Positions 29,674 to 41,221 of a stretch of DNA of 64,000 nt are shown piece by piece. The notes beneath the pieces were generated by a model that saw only the letters and a list, made by a program, of their open reading frames with translations, did not search any database and was not told the DNA's origin. Each line of letters begins with the position of its first letter. Position 1 is the first letter of the stretch. Source of the stretch: Tillandsia leiboldiana. Its lineage: Eukaryota; Streptophyta; Magnoliopsida; Poales; Bromeliaceae. The stretch is taken from NCBI GenBank assembly GCA_029204045.2, contig CM055063.1, forward strand, positions 28,899,721 through 28,963,720. The letters run 5' to 3'. A program made the translations under genes and the position numbers.

Positions 29674-29827
29674 TGTAACGACCCGACCCACTAGCAATAA
29701 TAACTTGTTGAGCCCAAATCACAGCCCAAAATGCTTAAGCCAAGTTATTATTACTAGTGTCCAAGTCTCATATAAACCCAATCACAATTCCATCCACATC
29801 CGATGTGGGACTATTGGGGGCGTCACA
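29674..29827 (-). repeat. TRIM LTR (5' copy in element orientation)
   Basis: 154 bp, identical by eye to 29355-29508. Confidence 0.93.
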
Positions 29828-30096
29828 ACATTTTTCAAAACTTGGCCGTTTGGAATAATAATTGTTCCTTTTCCAACTATTTTTGAAGATCGTTCGTCTC
29901 CGAAAACAACGAGTCCTCCAAAGGTTTTCTCAAACAATTTAAAATAGTTTTTATCTCCGGTCATGTGTCGTGAGCAACCACTATCCAAATACCAAGATGA
30001 ATTGTCATATGCATGTAGTGATGTGTGAATGACAAGACAAGGGAAGAGTTCACCTTTGCGCGCCCAAACATTACGAGTATTGGAATACGTCGGCAA
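29828..30096 (-). pseudogene. Copia 1 aspartic protease
   Basis: The minus-strand frame reads SSWYLDSGCSRHMTGD, the copia protease active-site motif with its catalytic Asp intact, then VVFGDERSSKIVGKGTI and VLKN up to the TRIM. The first five bases are the TRIM's right target duplication. It is separated by a frameshift from the upstream zinc-knuckle segment. Confidence 0.92.
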
Positions 30097-30540
30097 TGAT
30101 CACGATGTTGAGATCCTCGGTGAATGCGTCTTGTTCGGTTGATCACTTTTCATTGATTTCCATGTCGATGTTGTCTTGGGGGGTATGCTACCATTGTTCT
30201 TGATCTTTGGTTGATTTTCTTTTGATTTTCGGTCAGTTTTCTTGATGGTAGTCAATGCATGATTCGCTTGGTATGCTCGTTTTGCTCCATATTTGCAATT
30301 TGGTCTTATGTGCCCTTTTTCTCCACAATTGTGACATACCTTATTTGACATTGAGTTCCCTTGTGATGTAAAAGGCTTGTCAACAATTGATAGGGCGATT
30401 TTAGTCAAAAGAGGAGGTGAGACCGACTGAGGCACAAACTTTGTTCCAGTCGAACTTGGATCCTCACAAGTTCGATTGTATCCAAGGCCCAAACGATTTG
30501 TTTGACCAAGACCAAGCAACTTGTCCAACTTGCTCATTTC
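30097..30540 (-). pseudogene. Copia 1 gag C-terminal segment with CCHC zinc knuckle
   Basis: The frame contains CHNCGEKGHIRPNC, a perfect CX2CX4HX4C knuckle (about 30295-30340), followed by a Lys-rich stretch, between the coiled-coil segment and protease. This is the nucleocapsid-type RNA-binding part of gag. Confidence 0.85.
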
Positions 30541-31285
30541 TTATGAAAATCTCTTCAAATCTTCTTTAAATTGGAAAATGGTCTTCGTCATCTCCAAATT
30601 TGCTTGCCGAGCCTCGGAGTAGAGCTTCAAGAAGTAGTTTGCTTTATCCACCAATTTTATATGTTCCTTCTCGAAATGCCCATTCTTCTCTTGAAGGGGA
30701 GTGTTTATCTTGATTAAATTGTCCCTTTCCTCTTCAAGAGCTTTTGAGAGAGAAGTTGCCTTGTTGGATTGTTCTTCAAGATCCCACAACTTTCTTCTCA
30801 AATTCTTATTATGCTCGCCAATTTTTTTGAATCCCGTAGCAATTTATGGTAGGCGAGAGAAAAATCTTTACCTTCAGAATCGCTTGGTTCATTATCTGAT
30901 GCAGTTTTTTCATTCAAGGAGGAGATGGACAATGAACCAGAGGAAGTCGATGAAAAGCAGACGAGCAAAATCTTCAACTTCGGAATCGCTTGGTTCATCA
31001 TCTGATACAGTTTTTTCATTCAAGGAGGAGATGGACAATGAACCAGAGGAAGTCGATGAAAAGCAGACGAAGGGTGAAGTTGTGGACGCAAGAAATGCCG
31101 TGGCGTTTGTATCCTTATCACTAGAAGACGACTCGTCGGAGGAGAAAGAGCCATCCCACGTGATGGCTTGCATAGCCTTCTTCTTGGACGGATTATTCTT
31201 GGGATACTCCGTTGATATATGACCAAAGCCTCTGCATTTGAAGCACTGGATTTATCCCTCGGTGTTCTTCTTGTCTTTTGAAGAA
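30541..31285 (-). pseudogene. Copia 1 gag middle: first knuckle, acidic region and coiled coil
   Basis: In minus order: a first knuckle-like CFKCRGFGHISTEY near 31250-31210 whose last Cys is Tyr, a Ser/acidic-rich stretch, a 106-bp tandem duplication, then a heptad-rich, probably coiled-coil segment (LEEQSNKATSLSKALEEERD, about 30800-30545). The duplication is not a multiple of three and shifts the frame. I know of no enzymatic role for this segment. Confidence 0.75.
30877..31074. repeat. Tandem duplication (period 106 bp) in copia 1 gag
   Basis: GAATCGCTTGGTTCAT starts at 30877 and again at 30983; the following words (CAGTTTTTTCATTCAAGGAG, GAACCAGAGGAAGTCG) repeat in order with few differences. 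The second copy runs to about 31074. Confidence 0.9.
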
Positions 31286-31290
31286 TCCTC

Positions 31291-32178
31291 TTACTTTCTT
31301 AATTTTGAGCTTGAAAATCCTTTGCCTTTCTTGGACTTAAAGAAGGACGATGATTTACTTGAATTACCCCTTCTAAAGTTCCGGCGAAATTTTCTTGTCA
31401 AGAATACAAGTTGTTTCTCGAAATCCTCCATTGATAGATTATCATCAACGTCTGAGGAGGATAAATCCGCATCTTCTTCTTTTGTTGATTTCAATGCCAT
31501 AACTGAAGACTAAGAAAAAAAGGAAGACTTTCCAGTAGAAGAGTTAGTAGGAAAAGTCATTTCATAAGTTTGAAGTGCACCAACTAGTTCTTCTACTTTG
31601 ATCTCGTCCGGGTGTTTTACTGTTTCAATGACTGCAACCTTAGGGCGAAATCTTTCGGGAAGAGTTCTCAAGATTTTTCTTACAACTTTAGATTCTGAGA
31701 TCTTCTCTCTTAAGTTAGCACATGTATTTACGATATCTTGCAATCGTGTATAATACTCTATGAATATTTCATTTTCTGCCATATGAATTGAGTCAAATTT
31801 GCTCGTAAGCATCTGTAATTTCTGAACCTCCACTAGACTTGTACCCTCATGTGTAACTTATAGAGTATCCCAGATTTCTTTCGCTATCTCACAAGCCGAG
31901 ATGCGAGAGAACTTAGTTTGTGACAAGGCATTGAATAAAGCATTAACTCCCTTGCCATTATAAGAAGATAATTCTATTTCTTCCCTTGACCATTTCGTCC
32001 TAGGTTTAGGGATTTGTGCATCAACGACAATTTCAATAGAATGTTTCCATCCGGTTTCGATTGATTGCCACACCCGTTCATCTATAGAAATTAAAAACAC
32101 TCTCATGCGTACTTTCCAATAAGCATAATTGGTTCCATCAAAGAACGGAGGTCGATTGATGTTTCCACACTCAACCAT
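31291..32178 (-). pseudogene. Copia 1 gag N-terminal and capsid region
   Basis: It starts with MVECGNINRPPFFDGTNYAYW at 32178, 20 bp inside the primer site, the typical copia gag start (also at copia 2: MVEGGNIN). The capsid-like region follows, with ACEIAKEIWDTL, KLQMLTSKFD, YYTRLQDIVN and ILRTLPERFRPKV. Two in-frame stops (about 31858 and 31510) are the only breaks, so damage is mild. It ends in a basic Ser/Lys-rich stretch. Confidence 0.9.
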
Positions 32179-32197
32179 TGTTTACAACCCTATTCCC

Positions 32198-32209
32198 GCT
32201 CTGATACCA
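32198..32209 (-). other. Primer binding site of copia 1
   Basis: The minus strand reads TGGTATCAGAGC, two bases inside the LTR end at 32212 (initiator tRNA-Met). Confidence 0.92.
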
Positions 32210-32211
32210 CT

Positions 32212-33477
32212 TGTGGGTTATGGGATCCAAGGATCTAAATAGGGGAAAAAACACCTAGAGGGGAGGTGAATAGGTGTAAACAATAAAACTCAGAAATCTT
32301 TACATAAAAATAACCCAATGCGGAAAATAAAAATGTATGCAAAATTTTACGTGAAAAACTCCGTAACAGGAGTAAAAAACCACGGGGCAGATCACATGAA
32401 AAAATCCACTAAGATTAAACACGTACAAGGTGATATAACGCAACACACGACTCAACCTTTTTCATATGCTCCAAGTAGATCTTCTCCGCAGTCCTCAACG
32501 CACCTCGATCACACGATTTGCATCCAACTTCGAATCCACGAAGTCCAACGTCGAATCCACGATGTTCAACCGAATCCACGGTCTTCACCAACATAGCACG
32601 AGTCGATCACACGAATGTGCCTAACTCCGAATCCATGAAATCGATAGCACCTTGAATCACAAGGCCACGTGAATCCACGCGTCGATGTTCCTTTCGAAAA
32701 TCGTTGTTTGTTTATTGGTGGTGATGGAATTGAATACTTAGAGAATCATGTATAGACAAGAAAACAACGTCTAAGTATTCATCAATTTGATTCTATAAGA
32801 AATAAAGAGTTTGAAAAACCCTAGAATCAAATTGATCAATATAAAAAACGAAACATAAAATAAACGTGTTTACCTTTCTTCTCTATATATGGATTATCTT
32901 TGATTTATTTTTTCATATATTCCACTACCCTAAAAGATGAACTTTTTGGTCTATTTATAGGCTGGAAATCTTTTGGAAAGAGATAAGAATCAAAAACTGA
33001 CTTAACAGAATTTTTCCCGCTCGGCGGTCCGGACTGGAATTCATCTGATCCAGACTGTCATCACAGTCAAGAAAATTTCCAGAATTATAGTTCGGGATCT
33101 GGACTGGATTGGATCTGATCCGGACTGATCCATACGATATAACAAAAATAATATTCGGGGTCCGGACTGGATGGGAGTTGATCCGGACTGGTATTTCGCA
33201 TGAACCAAACCACGTTCGGGGTCCGGATTGGATCTTCCTGATCCGGATCCAGAACACTTAAAATGTTCAGTTTTTTATTCTTATGCAATTAAAATTATTC
33301 TAAGTGTTTCTAAACTATAAGAATGTATTCAAATCACCAAAAATATTTAGTTTAACGTACCTGAACATTTTGAATCCATTCTACTTGAGATTGATGTATG
33401 TGATTGACAATTCTTCAACTTCAATCTTTAAGACTCAAATAACTTCACGAAATACGCCAATACAAAAATCCTTAACA
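32212..33477 (-). repeat. 5' LTR of copia 1 (1266 bp)
   Basis: On the minus strand TGTTAAGG... at 33477 to ...ATAACCCACA at 32212. It aligns throughout with the copia 2 LTR (48236-49560). U3 carries repeated CCGGAC motifs (33020-33250), and TATAAATA is at 32959-32952. The sequence 33478-33490 to its right is a 13-bp relic of the tandem repeat that continues at 47345. Confidence 0.9.
33015..33255. repeat. CCGGAC subrepeats in U3 of the copia LTR
   Basis: Paired words of the type GGTCCGGACTGG and CTGATCCGGACTG recur about four times at roughly 60-75 bp spacing. The copia 2 LTR has corresponding motifs at 48485-48720 (GTCCGGACCCCGAACG). They lie upstream of the TATA box and may be enhancer repeats. 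Confidence 0.75.
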
Positions 33478-34899
33478 TTTGAGCCAATGCTATCACGCCC
33501 CGGGGTCGAAACTGTGACCCGGGCTCGCCAACAGATCTGCCACCTATACGAAAATCCCGCATAGGCGAAACGTCCAACCTGCAAAAGTATCAACTAACAA
33601 CTAAAACAAATATCAGAGCTGAAGAAAAATTGCTGTAATAAAAATTCGAACCACTGTACAACTGAAAAAGAGGTACAATATCTATCTTCCAAAAATAATA
33701 ATACAATAATCAGGTCGCCTGAAACAAAGTACAATAGAATCCTCCTATACATCATCTATGAATCCAAAATGGGAGATAAACTAAAAATAATAAAATACAA
33801 CAGTGTACAGTGAAACCTACAATCCGGGTTGGTACATCTATCCCGCTGTAGTAAACAACACTGGTAGGGATCTATCTCGCGACTCCCTCGCCTCGATCCG
33901 TCGATCCAACTAAAGCAGGGACGGAAGGGAGAACCTCTGTAAAACTGTCACCAACAGAGGGTGTGAGAACTACTAGTAAAACCAGTGGCCCTCAGTGGGT
34001 AAATCCTCAAACTCCGACGTACCCACTAAGTCTACCAGAGGCAAGAAAAGGAATAAGAAAGGTGATAAGCTGTAAATAGAACTGCTGAAAAAAGGAAGCT
34101 ACCACTACTATGCCTCTAAATGCTGTGCCAGAAAAAGTAGCTATATGAATGCATCAGTAAAAGTGTCTGCCTGAATAAACCCAATCAATGGACCAGCAAC
34201 CACTGGCACTGCCTGCTCAAACTGTCTCAAGTATCTGCTAACAGATCGGCACTCACTGACCGGATCTCAATGTCCGGTACTCACTGGCCGTTGTGTCAAA
34301 TGCCTACTCTGGAGTGGCACTCGAGGGGAGCGACCCGCACGAGTAAAGTAACCATGTCACAAGTATCACGATATAGCAGGACAGGATCACGACTATGATC
34401 AAAGTGGGAAAATCCATCCACTAACGAAACCCCGATCCCCAATCTGATGCAAAAGTACACAATAAGTGTGAAACTCCATCTACTAAAGAAACCCCGATCC
34501 CCAATCTGATGCAAAACACACATCCGGTCAACCGCCCAATATCCGCGGTTGCCGCAACACCCCACAAATCCACAATCTAGTACAACCAATCCAGACTCGA
34601 TAATCTCGGCTACACTATCCTACAACCCTACTCGAACTCGAGCAATATACATCATGTATCTGAATAAAGAGGAGAAAAGAGCCAACATGGTTTCTCCTAA
34701 ATCAAATCCCAATATGATAGTGTAGCAGTAAAAGATAGCCTATCTAGATGTCCATACAAGCATGAAAGTGTCCTCATTTAGAATAAAAGAAAGGCATCTA
34801 ACAGTGTTCTTACACCTATTAGAGCATGATATCCCAATATAATAATCAATCTTATAGGAGGGTTAAATGCTAACATGGCATACATCAAGTCTGTACAAG

Positions 34900-35850
34900 C
34901 ATGCAAGTTTTTTCTCATTTGGAAATAAAAGGAGAATAGTATCCATCACGATTTTCCCATAACATGAATCAGGAGATAACCGACAACCATTAATCTCATA
35001 AGGAATGAATCACACATAAATAAATCAAGATTAAGAAGTTAACTATTCTCACACAAACCACTAACCACCCTCACATGAACCATCCATTCACACATAGATA
35101 TGCCAAAGATCATTTAACATCACATAAATATAGACATTCAATCAACTATCACCAATGAATAGACTAAGGTTCTACAACCTTCATTGATCTCGTATAGGAT
35201 GAACATAGGATCTACCAACAACATCCATTTTCACATAAGCTAGATCATTATCCAACCACAATACACATTCTCACAAAAAGTAGTCTAAGGATCAACCACT
35301 ATGATTAATATCACAAGATGTAGGATGAAGATCAACAAGATTAATTATCCTCATATAGATAAGCCAAGGATCATTTAACATAACAATCTCACATGACATA
35401 GGCTCAAGAATCACCAACAATATCACTCTCACATAACCAGAGTAACCACTCACCCATAACCCTGATAACCCTTCACTCACATACATTATAACCATCCTCA
35501 CATAGTCATGTTAGCCATTCACACTTAACCATCATAATCATTCTCATCTAAACCAAATAACATTTCACATAAAACCATATTCACTTTTCTCACATAGCTA
35601 CCATGTCCTTCACACATCAACCAACCATCCATTCTCTCATAGATAAGTGAAGAATCAACAATTATAGTAATCATACATAGAGTAGGCTAGAAGATCAATA
35701 ACCAAAACTACTCTCACATAACATAGGTTTAGGGATGATCACTTGTAATCAGCTTCATATGAGATAATGTAACATCAACCAAACTAATCATGCACTCATG
35801 TATATACTGAGGATCAATTAACTTAATATAAATATGGATATTCAAGCATG
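34900..35850. repeat. Degenerate CACATA-rich block inside LTR I
   Basis: AT-rich sequence with many imperfect copies of words such as CTCACATA, AACCATC and GATCAACAA at irregular spacing. No corresponding block of this length is seen in the other LTRs. It looks like decayed tandem expansion; no coding frame is plausible. Confidence 0.65.
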
Positions 35851-37199
35851 ATTCACCAAGGAAAAGAGAGCAACAATCAACTATGTCATGAGGGAAACCA
35901 ATAGCCCGAGTGGGTAAATCGTCGTTTTCGGAGAAGCACAACAACCCACCTGAAACTTGACGATCCGCTATCGGATCCGGCTGAAATTTGGCAGAGTAAT
36001 CCTTATCCTCCCAGGAGTCCGATGCCGCAAAAATCATCCAAATCCGCCACACGGATTGGGCGCAATCACTGAAACAATGCATGCTGCGCAATCTAATTCC
36101 AGGATTTCAGCAAATGAAACTAAGTTAAAGAAGATGCAAGTGTAGCCCCAAATACCTCAAGATGAAGTTCCCAACAGTAAAACAAAGATGCCCTCTTCCA
36201 TACAAACATCTCCAAGTCCTCAAAAATCCATCATTAATTCCCCTTAACAATCAAATAGAGAAAATATTACATTGTTGTCCCAAAATACACCAATTTCCAA
36301 CATAAACTTACAAAAATTAGAGGGGGCAATCCACAAGTAATTTTAAGCTGGAACCAAAAGGAGAAATCTTCACCTTGATCTTAACAAGATATCCAAACAT
36401 TAAAATCCCAAAATTAACCAAGAATTATATCAATTCCTACATTCCCAAGGTCCAAGTGTCAAGATGATATCAAATCTGAAATCTGTTGTGACCCCTAAAA
36501 CAGAGCTAAGAAGATCAATATTGTTACCTAGTCAAACTTGCTCCAAATCTAGCAAGAGAGGTACCATTGGATTCCTTGTCAAGAGTAGATACAAATTGAG
36601 CTAAATAACTCCAAATTCCATGCTCGGATGAAGAAGAAAACCCATAAACACTTTGAACTATCCACCAAGTTCCATCTGTGCATGAATGCAGCAAGGTGTT
36701 CCAAAGATCATACATAAACCCCAATAAAAACTTCGATCTAGGGAAAATGATACATACCAGTATTGTATATATTCGAGTCCTGGAAATTGCCCCACAAAAC
36801 TCATCCAAAAATTCCCATCCAACTGCCCAGAAAGGCCAAAACACTAAGGACTGTTCAAGATTCCAGACTGAAACAAAGGGTCCCAAAGATATCTTAATAA
36901 CTCTATAAAAACTCATGATTTAAGAGAATAGTTGAATACAAAAATTGTAGCCCTACCTCTTGTGAAGACTCAAAACCAAAAATCAAGCAAACATTCCTCC
37001 TGGTTTGCTCTATAGAATTTTTACACCGAAACACGACGGAGAAGTCAACAAACTGCAGTAATGGTGGAGCTTGCTTCCTTGAGAGAATGAGGGTGATGAA
37101 GCCTCTAAAATCCATCTCTTTGCTGATGTAGATGCAGAGGAGTTACAGATGGATGTTCTGTAGAAGTCCCCAAAGCTGGAGGTTCCAAAAGTGGGAGAA

Positions 37200-37213
37200 G
37201 GGGGGGGGGGGGG
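37200..37213. repeat. Poly-G run (14 G)
   Basis: An uninterrupted G run between a purine-rich stretch and GAAGAGC; its length may be a sequencing artefact. Confidence 0.9.
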
Positions 37214-37485
37214 AAGAGCTTAAAAAGATGAAAGAAAAAGAAAGAAGAAGAATGGAGAGGAGGGGGTGGTACTGTGCAAGGAACAGTACCGGGCCGGCCC
37301 CGCAGTCGGCCCAGCCCCGTACGCGGGCGGGGGCACATGGCGCCCATCCGAGCGCCCTGGCTCCGGGTAGATGGCCCGGATGGGGCCACGCCCAACGCGA
37401 CGCCCGCCAATGGCGCGGCGCCGCGTGTTCCCTACGCGGGGACGCGCAATGCGGCGCGGCGCACGTGGGCGCACTCTGCCCAACG

Positions 37486-37490
37486 CAGGC
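37486..37490. repeat. Left target-site duplication of element C (CAGGC)
   Basis: Pairs with CAAGC at 46920-46924, one mismatch. Removing C joins the two halves of LTR I inside its GC-rich U3. Confidence 0.75.
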
Positions 37491-40400
37491 TGTCACGCCC
37501 CGGCGTCGAAACTGCGACCGGAGCGCCAACAGATCCGCTGCCCATGCGGGAAGCCCCGTATAGGCGAAGTGACTAACCTGCAAAAGAAAGATACTACACT
37601 ATACATATATCAGAGCTGAAAAGTAAACTGCTAGAAATAAAATAAATACAACTCCACAGATGTAAAACCCAAGTCCTCACAAATACACAAGTCTCTCAAC
37701 TGAAAAAGAAAAAGTACAAGTCTGAACCTCACTACAAAGGTCTCTCAAAATAAAACTAAAAAATAAAAAAAGGGGGTACATCTACTCTCTCTGGAAGACG
37801 ACTGGTAGGAATCTATCTCGCGACTCCCTTACCTCGATCAGCAGGATCAACAACTGGAGCAGCAGGAACTGGAGTAGAGGTCCCTGGGGAAAAATACACC
37901 ACGGCGGTGTGAGAACTACATCCCACAGTAGTTCTCAGTGGGTACCGCCAACAAGCCCGACGGTCTGCCCACTAAGTCTACTAGAGGCATAAAGTAACAA
38001 AAGCAATACTGAAAGGAAAAGAGCTGGAAAAAATTACTCTACAGCTACTATGCCTCAATCTAAATGCTCAAAAAGTGGAACAGATGGAAACATGATGCAT
38101 CTACTAACTCTCAAATATAATCACCCAATCTACACTGACTGCCACATGGGGTCCAGTCAAACCTGCGCCCACCAACTGCCGCACATCCACAAGAGGATGG
38201 GCCTACCGTAGGGCGTCCGTGAGTACCAAAACTGGCCCAGCCGGAGGGTCTGCGGCGAAAGTCGCGATAGCAAGTAACAGGCCCAACTCCGGAGTGGCAC
38301 TCGAGGGGCGCGACCCCACCGAGGAAAGTATCCGCGCATCTCTGTCGAGCTCAATATGGCTCATGCAGGCTATAGTCCAAATCACGATCAACAAGATCGA
38401 CAATACTCGAATCACCTCTCTAACTCACTAACAAGGAACACTCGAACAGCTAGGACCGCTGTCAACCCAACGGCTCCCAGAAAGAATATCAGCTCAACAT
38501 GCAACTCATTAGCCGGGTATACTCCACAACCGGCAACAATGAAGGGTCCGAGAACCCCGAAAGACTAGAACCTACAACCCAAATCAAACAAGAACAGGCT
38601 CTAGGCCTAGCCCCTCGTTGTTCTCGACCCAGAGAAAAGGCAGCCCTTAGAACCCAGACCACTCGAATCATCTCGAGTGGGTAAGTTTATAGGAAAAGGT
38701 GACATTTATTACTGAAAGCCATTTTTCACTCAAACCCATGCGGGGTGAGGACTAAAATAGTTTCCTTTTTGAAAGCCATCTTGATTTGAGAGAAATCCAT
38801 GTTTAATGATTTTTAGTTCTTTTCTAAGAAAACAGTTTGAAAACAAGTTTTATATCCAAACCTCGAAGAGCTAATGCCTTCGTCCAATCAAACAAGAACA
38901 GACTCCGGCGACCCTACGATGCTTGGAAGAAAACATTAGTTGACTAAAATTATGTGTGTGTCCAAAAAAGGTTCTGTGTTCAAGGTCCTGCTATCAATGG
39001 TATACTACTGCCACTAACACAGTGGCGATAAATGAAATAAAGAACAAAACATCACGGGATTACCGTTCACCCAAACGGCTCCCGCCACAGATAAAAGACT
39101 AGCTACAACTACCAGACTCCACTCTGCTCCCAAGCACGAGTATAACATGCATCCCACACTCAGAAGAATCTCGACCACTCGGCCCACTACCCGGGCGAGG
39201 ATGACCCTATGTCCAGGAATAGAGTATAATGTGTGGAGGTCTAAAACATAAATAAACCTAGCCCAAGTGAGAGTTTTCTACTAGTCTGGTTACACATGTA
39301 ACATATGACGGGGGTGCTAGGTCAAGTTCCAAGATAGCAATAATTTAACAGATTGTAGGAAGCAGAAGAATCACATGATCATCAAATAACACTAGGAATA
39401 TCAACTCTCACATTCAAGCATGCTACATAGTACATTCACAACTATGCATGATCCTACGTCAATAGAATTAGTGTACGGTCCATAGATCTTGAAGACGAGG
39501 CAACCCACCTGATGTGCTAAACTGTCCAAAGTCCAATAGCTGAAAATACACAGGAACAAATATCTCCTATTTTCGCCAGTTCCAACGGGTTCAGAAATAC
39601 CCGCAAACCTTCCTGGGTACAACAATAAGGTCCAAAGTTACACTTTATTCCAAAAAAAATCCAAGTACATACAATCTGCGGTAACAGTCCCAAAGATGCG
39701 AATTTTACACCTGCAGAAATGACTCCAAAAAATCCGACAAAAATACTGCTGCCATCTTCGTGTCGAGCCCTTCGAAACGAGTACCTGCACGTCCCAATCC
39801 GAGCCACGTAGGCCACGTTACAAATTCCACAACACGGTGAGCGTGAAACCCCACAACATAACAACTGTAACCCCATGCACAGAAAAGGGGGGAAACATAT
39901 ACCTTCGGGCAAGCCTCAGAAAAATCCCAAAAAAATACGGCGATGATCCTTGCGATGCGTAGATGCAAAAAGAGTACAGGCACGCCTCAATCCGATGCTC
40001 GAACGCGAAGATATAGCCGAAATACCGAGACGCTGTCCAAAACTCCACCACAGAATATGGGTCATAATAAGGCTCAGAAAACTACAATAAATCCTTGAAA
40101 TAAGGGGGAGCTCAAAACACGACTATCGAAGCCCTACCTGTCGTGAAGCCAACGGCGTAAGAATTGTCAAAAACGATGGTCGGAGTAGGCCGGGGGAAGC
40201 TCGCGCACCGAAACGCGACGGAAGGAATAACTGGCGAAGGAACGTCGCGACGCGCCAAATAAATGGAAACCTCAAAAAGCGTGCCACGTAAAATCCCAAA
40301 AATCCTTAGGTGGATGCTGCACAGAGGGAGGAGTAACTTTGTTGAAGGGTCCAGGGTGAGAGGAGGCTCGGAAACGCGGAAAAGAGGAAGAAGAAGGCGG

Positions 40401-40522
40401 CTCCGGCCTTTAAATAGGCCACACAAAAACAAATCCATTGATACCCGTTGTGTCCCCGGATTCGGGCGCTCGGACAGGTTTCGGGCGCCCGAATCCGGCG
40501 GCACAACGTACCGCAGGGCCCC
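37491..40522 (-). repeat. 3' LTR of element C (5' part of U3 deleted)
   Basis: It matches the 5' LTR from its end (37491 with 42982) up to GGCGGCACAACGTACCGCAG near 40518 (46012 in the 5' copy), then jumps into internal sequence. About 0.9 kb of U3, the polypurine tract and the last internal bases are missing. TATA-like TATTTAAA at 40416-40409, hairpin at 37910-37937. The two LTRs are otherwise very similar. Confidence 0.9.
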
Positions 40523-41221
40523 ACCAGCAGGAAAGTCATCAACCCCAACCCTCAATTTAGAAAACAGCTAAAATTAGCAAAAAGTTTGAAAATTCCGAAA
40601 GGCCAGTGCCTTCACCCCAATCAAACAAGAACAGGTTCAGGCACTGTCTCCATTTCTGGAGCAGCCTTTCGAAGTTTTTGTCCCATTCGTAAACTTCAGC
40701 ACAAAGGCGAGAAAAAGGGAGATAAGTGTTGATGCCGTTCCTGCTGTGGCTACAAAACGAAAGCTATAGTCTAACGGAGACCTCTAAGGACACAACCTCT
40801 AGTCCTAATCATCACAATGCTCCCGAGGTGGCGTCTGTCCACTGCCGCTGAAGCCAACATTGCAGGAAGGATACTTCGGTAACCCGTGAAAATGAACTCC
40901 TCCTGTCCAACTCGCGGAAGGGTGACTACTCTCATTCCACAATCAGCCGTTGCACGATACCGCACCAACCGGTCCAACCCGTGTGTTCAATCAAAGTCTT
41001 GGAGCTGTCCCTGAACCGTCGCACCTGTCGGTAGTCCCAAGTCTCAACTGTACTGATCATGCACCGCAATCCTCTACTCGTAGAATACTGTCGAGAATCT
41101 AACCGCTAATGCAAGTAGTGATAATCCAATCTCTTATCCATGCAAAGATGCAAATGCCCTACTAACATATGCAGGAAAAACAGCAGTACAGGGATGCTCA
41201 AGCTCAGCTGGCTGAAAAAAT
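40523..41221 (-). other. Non-coding 3' tail of element C
   Basis: Homologous to 17030-17620 of B on the other strand: shared words include GCTGTTTTC, GACTTTCCTGCTGGTGG and CTGTTCTTGTTTGATTGG. No protein domain is recognisable. It ends at the deletion junction with the 3' LTR near 40522. Confidence 0.85.

Larger units (their letters stand above)
29355..29827 (-). mobile_element. TRIM: 473-bp terminal-repeat retrotransposon in miniature
   Basis: Two 154-bp LTRs (29355-29508 and 29674-29827), identical by eye, flank 165 bp. On the plus strand each reads TGTAACGACC...GGCGTCACA; on the minus strand TGTGACGCC...CGTTACA. The minus strand has a primer site TGGTATCAGAGCC next to the LTR at 29674 and a purine-rich AACGGGGAGAG near 29518, so orientation is minus. 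It encodes nothing. The LTR contains CCCACATCGGATGTGG, a word typical of several plant TRIM families. Perfect ACATT duplications and identical LTRs indicate recent insertion. It is not a Cassandra-type element: I see no 5S rRNA promoter boxes. Confidence 0.95.
28368..33477 (-). mobile_element. Copia 1: Ty1/copia retrotransposon, 5' half visible
   Basis: On the minus strand: LTR (33477-32212), primer site, gag with zinc knuckles, protease, GAG-pre-integrase domain, then the integrase core cut at 28368 by LTR G. Protease before integrase before RT is the copia order; RT and RNase H would follow beyond the nested complex and are not seen in the window. Damage includes several stops, frameshifts, two internal tandem duplications and a TRIM insertion. 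The clade is uncertain. Confidence 0.92.
33491..37490 (-). repeat. Solo LTR I, left part
   Basis: It starts TATCACGCCCCGGGGTCG, the reverse complement of a gypsy LTR end (TGTCACG with one change), and runs through R/U5 into the GC-rich U3 (about 37270-37490) until element C enters. It contains the degenerate hairpin region near 33960, the word GTCCGGTCAACCGCCCAATATCC-like near 34523 shared with E and H, and an expanded AT-rich block (34900-35850). No primer site lies on its left and no polypurine tract on the right of its other half, and AATGC/GATGC flanks mark a 5-bp duplication, so it is a solo LTR of about 4.4 kb. Confidence 0.82.

Noticed and set aside
29355..29827. Cassandra-type TRIM carrying 5S rRNA
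   Set aside because: The LTR lacks recognisable 5S promoter boxes; only the general TRIM word CCCACATCGG is present.
37200..37213. Poly-G run as a G-quadruplex or polypurine tract
   Set aside because: It lies inside solo LTR I and is not at an LTR boundary; a homopolymer of this length is also prone to sequencing error.
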